A stretch of 64,000 bases of DNA from an uncultured Acidimicrobiaceae bacterium (GTDB lineage Bacteria > Actinomycetota > Acidimicrobiia > Spongiisociales > SHLN01), in assembly GCA_947259275.1 (NCBI GenBank), contig CAMYMH010000010.1, positions 1 to 64,000 on the forward strand, written 5' to 3'. The stretch's first letter is position 1. The number at the start of each line of letters is the position of its first letter. Of this stretch, positions 62,448 through 64,000 are shown in pieces. Both the position numbers and the translations under genes were made by a program. Below the pieces are notes generated by a model. It saw only the letters and a program-made list of their open reading frames with translations. It had not been told where the DNA came from and made no database searches.

Positions 62448-63926
62448 TCAATCAGCCGCAGCCTCCCCACCCGCCGCGGCCAGGAAATCCTCGATGACGG
62501 CAACCGCCGTCCCCTCCTCGTTGTACCTATCGAAGACCCGTTGCATAGCCTGGACCCTGCCATGCATCGCCGGGTCGGAGAGCACGCGGGCAACGTGCTG
62601 TTCGAGTCTCTCGGGCTTCTTCGTGTCCCATCCGGCGGCAACACCGAGTCCGTGGTATTCGATGCGGGCCGCGCAACCGTCCTGATCGACAAGCGACGGT
62701 GAGTACACCACCATCGGCACCCCGTAAGAGATGCACTCGTTGATGGATGTGATCCCACCATGGTTGATGGCGCAGTCGGCGAGCTCCAGCACGTCGAGTT
62801 GGGGCGCCCAGTCCAGCAGCAGCACGTTGTCGGGAATCGGTCCCAAATCGCCCTCGGTCGCCTGGCCGCCGAGCCCGAGGACGAGGTCCCATTCGGGGCG
62901 TCGTTCGAAGGTTGCGATAACCATGCGAAGGAAGTCCGCGTCGGCCCAGTACGAGCCCAGCGAGCAATACACGAGCGGTCGCCCGCCATCGTTGGCCGAC
63001 CGAGCCGCCCGGTAGGCATCCCAGCGACGCCTGCTTTCGGATTGAAGCCGGGACTCGGGCCGTTGACGGTTCACCATCGGTCCCACGTATCTGATGTTCG
63101 GGTGAGGCGTGTGGGGGAATTCCAGCTCGAACGAGTTGAGACACAGGACGCGGAGGCGCGTATACATGAACGGACGGACCCACTCGTTTCGGTTGGTGTT
63201 TTCTTTGAGCGAGTACCCGTGAGCTTTGGCGACCTGCTTGATGTCGGCGTAGTGGTTTGTCCCGTAGGTAACGGGACGCAGGACGTCCCCGACACCGCGC
63301 CGGCCGATCTTGTGCCGGATCCTCGCCCCCCAGGCAGCCAACCGCACCCGAATCCAGGCACGCCGAAATCGGGCCTCGCCTCGTGATGCGCCACGGGGTG
63401 GCGAGAGCTTGGAGTTGAGCGGCGGGAGGCCGGGCAGGCGAAACACGGACAACCAGTTCATGACGAGCATGGTGGGGATCTGGAGGTGGGCGGAGACGAT
63501 GGTTGCGTAGTGCATCTCGAGGTCGATGAGCAGCAGGTCGGGATCCAGTGCCGTGATGGCTCGCTCGTAGTCGTCGTTGGTGATGGATCGGCGCCGGGCC
63601 CGGCGCATCGCCCGCAGGCGGGCCAGCGGATTCCCGGCACTGCGTGCCTCACGCCGAATTGATTCGTCAGATGCGAGTTGCACGAAAGCGAACCCGTGAG
63701 CCTCGACTTCATGGGAAATGTCGGCATGGCTCATGAAGGTCACGTGGTGACCGTGATTGGCCAACCGGCGGCTCAGTTCCAGCGCAGCATTGAGCGGACT
63801 GATCAGGCCGTGAGCGACAAAGACGACGTGTGCCACCTCAGGCCGGACCGGACCGGCTGGTGCCGAGTGGGTCGGGCCCGGAGTCGCCTGCTCGTCGACC
63901 CCCGGGCGCGTCCCGACGGGTGCCAC
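62448..63926 (-). CDS. MGT/UGT-family glycosyltransferase
   Basis: A 492-aa GT-B enzyme. The N-terminal domain begins HVVFVAHGLISPLNAALELSRRLANHGHHVTF. The C-terminal nucleotide-sugar domain has LVYCSLGSYW, NVLLLDWAPQLDVLELADCAINHGGITSINECISYGVPMVVY, the UGT-type donor motif with His, Gly and Glu. It would transfer a sugar to a lipid or small-molecule acceptor. The start is GTG at 63926. The 13-nt convergent gap to the flippase suggests a shared cell-surface or glycolipid theme. Confidence 0.88.
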   Translation of the reverse strand: MAPVGTRPGVDEQATPGPTHSAPAGPVRPEVAHVVFVAHGLISPLNAALELSRRLANHGHHVTFMSHADISHEVEAHGFAFVQLASDESIRREARSAGNPLARLRAMRRARRRSITNDDYERAITALDPDLLLIDLEMHYATIVSAHLQIPTMLVMNWLSVFRLPGLPPLNSKLSPPRGASRGEARFRRAWIRVRLAAWGARIRHKIGRRGVGDVLRPVTYGTNHYADIKQVAKAHGYSLKENTNRNEWVRPFMYTRLRVLCLNSFELEFPHTPHPNIRYVGPMVNRQRPESRLQSESRRRWDAYRAARSANDGGRPLVYCSLGSYWADADFLRMVIATFERRPEWDLVLGLGGQATEGDLGPIPDNVLLLDWAPQLDVLELADCAINHGGITSINECISYGVPMVVYSPSLVDQDGCAARIEYHGLGVAAGWDTKKPERLEQHVARVLSDPAMHGRVQAMQRVFDRYNEEGTAVAVIEDFLAAAGGEAAAD

Positions 63927-63949
63927 CGTGGAGCTGAGAACGATTCGGC

Positions 63950-64000
63950 TCAGGTCTCAGCATCCGCGAGTGCCGGCGTTGGAGTGTCCATGCGGCTCGA
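63950..64000 (-). CDS. C-terminal end of a gene running off the right edge
   Basis: On the minus strand an open frame from the window edge ends SRMDTPTPALADAET and TGA at 63950-63952, 23 nt upstream of the glycosyltransferase start. Only 16 codons are visible, so no function can be given. Confidence 0.3.
   Translation of the reverse strand, partial: SSRMDTPTPALADAET

Overview
The window is high-GC bacterial chromosome with densely packed genes, many joined by 1-8 nt stop/start overlaps. It looks like an actinomycete (Actinomycetota), plausibly Acidimicrobiia-like. That placement is inference. It rests on a deazaflavin (F420)-type oxidoreductase, actinobacterial DesK/NarL-type sensor-regulator pairs, secreted proteins with repeated GDWDGDG-type modules, and several genes whose TAnnnT -10 box lies only 6-7 nt before the start codon, which implies leaderless mRNAs. 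No rRNA, intact tRNA, CRISPR array, transposase or integrase was found.

Left part (1-15 kb): a PadR regulator with a small partner gene; an FGGY kinase coupled to a sphingosine-1-phosphate-lyase-like PLP enzyme; a DEAD-box helicase with a C-terminal RRM; xylA-xylB for xylose catabolism; a MacB-type ABC exporter pair followed by a deazaflavin-dependent oxidoreductase; and a large secreted beta-helix protein.

15.2-26.0 kb, minus strand: a ten-gene molybdenum respiratory locus. Read 5' to 3' it has mobB, a PhnD-like binding lipoprotein, a histidine kinase and a NarL-type regulator. After a 102 nt gap carrying a perfect palindrome come a Tat-exported molybdopterin catalytic subunit, a four-cluster ferredoxin subunit, an NrfD-type membrane subunit, a 68-aa membrane protein, a TorD-type chaperone and a polyferredoxin. 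Sensing, cofactor supply, maturation and electron transfer are thus encoded together. The electron acceptor cannot be read from sequence. The catalytic subunit lacks one expected Fe-S cysteine.

26-38 kb: an ECF sigma operon with PASTA/GerMN and META-domain exported proteins; a propionyl-CoA-synthetase-like ligase whose normal start codon is missing; a sulfite-oxidase-fold enzyme; a two-component system; and a lipoprotein fusing a beta-lactamase-type domain to an alpha/beta hydrolase. The intergenic spaces here hold pieces of antisense initiator-tRNA-like sequence and compact palindromes that recur elsewhere in the window.

38-48 kb: glcDEF, an SMP-30 lactonase, an IlvD/Edd sugar-acid dehydratase, an SDR and a 3-hydroxyisobutyrate-dehydrogenase-like enzyme. 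This fits a non-phosphorylative pentose or deoxysugar route whose glycolaldehyde/glycolate arm feeds glycolate oxidase. A B12-radical-SAM gene and an ornithine-cyclodeaminase-family gene follow.

48-64 kb: a sensor kinase coupled to a Thr-rich surface protein; a DrrAB-type exporter; a second GDWDGDG-repeat protein; a RimB-RimK-AstE triad facing a TrkA-C membrane protein; a TetR gene divergent from a frameshifted epimerase; and a flippase/glycosyltransferase pair at the right edge.
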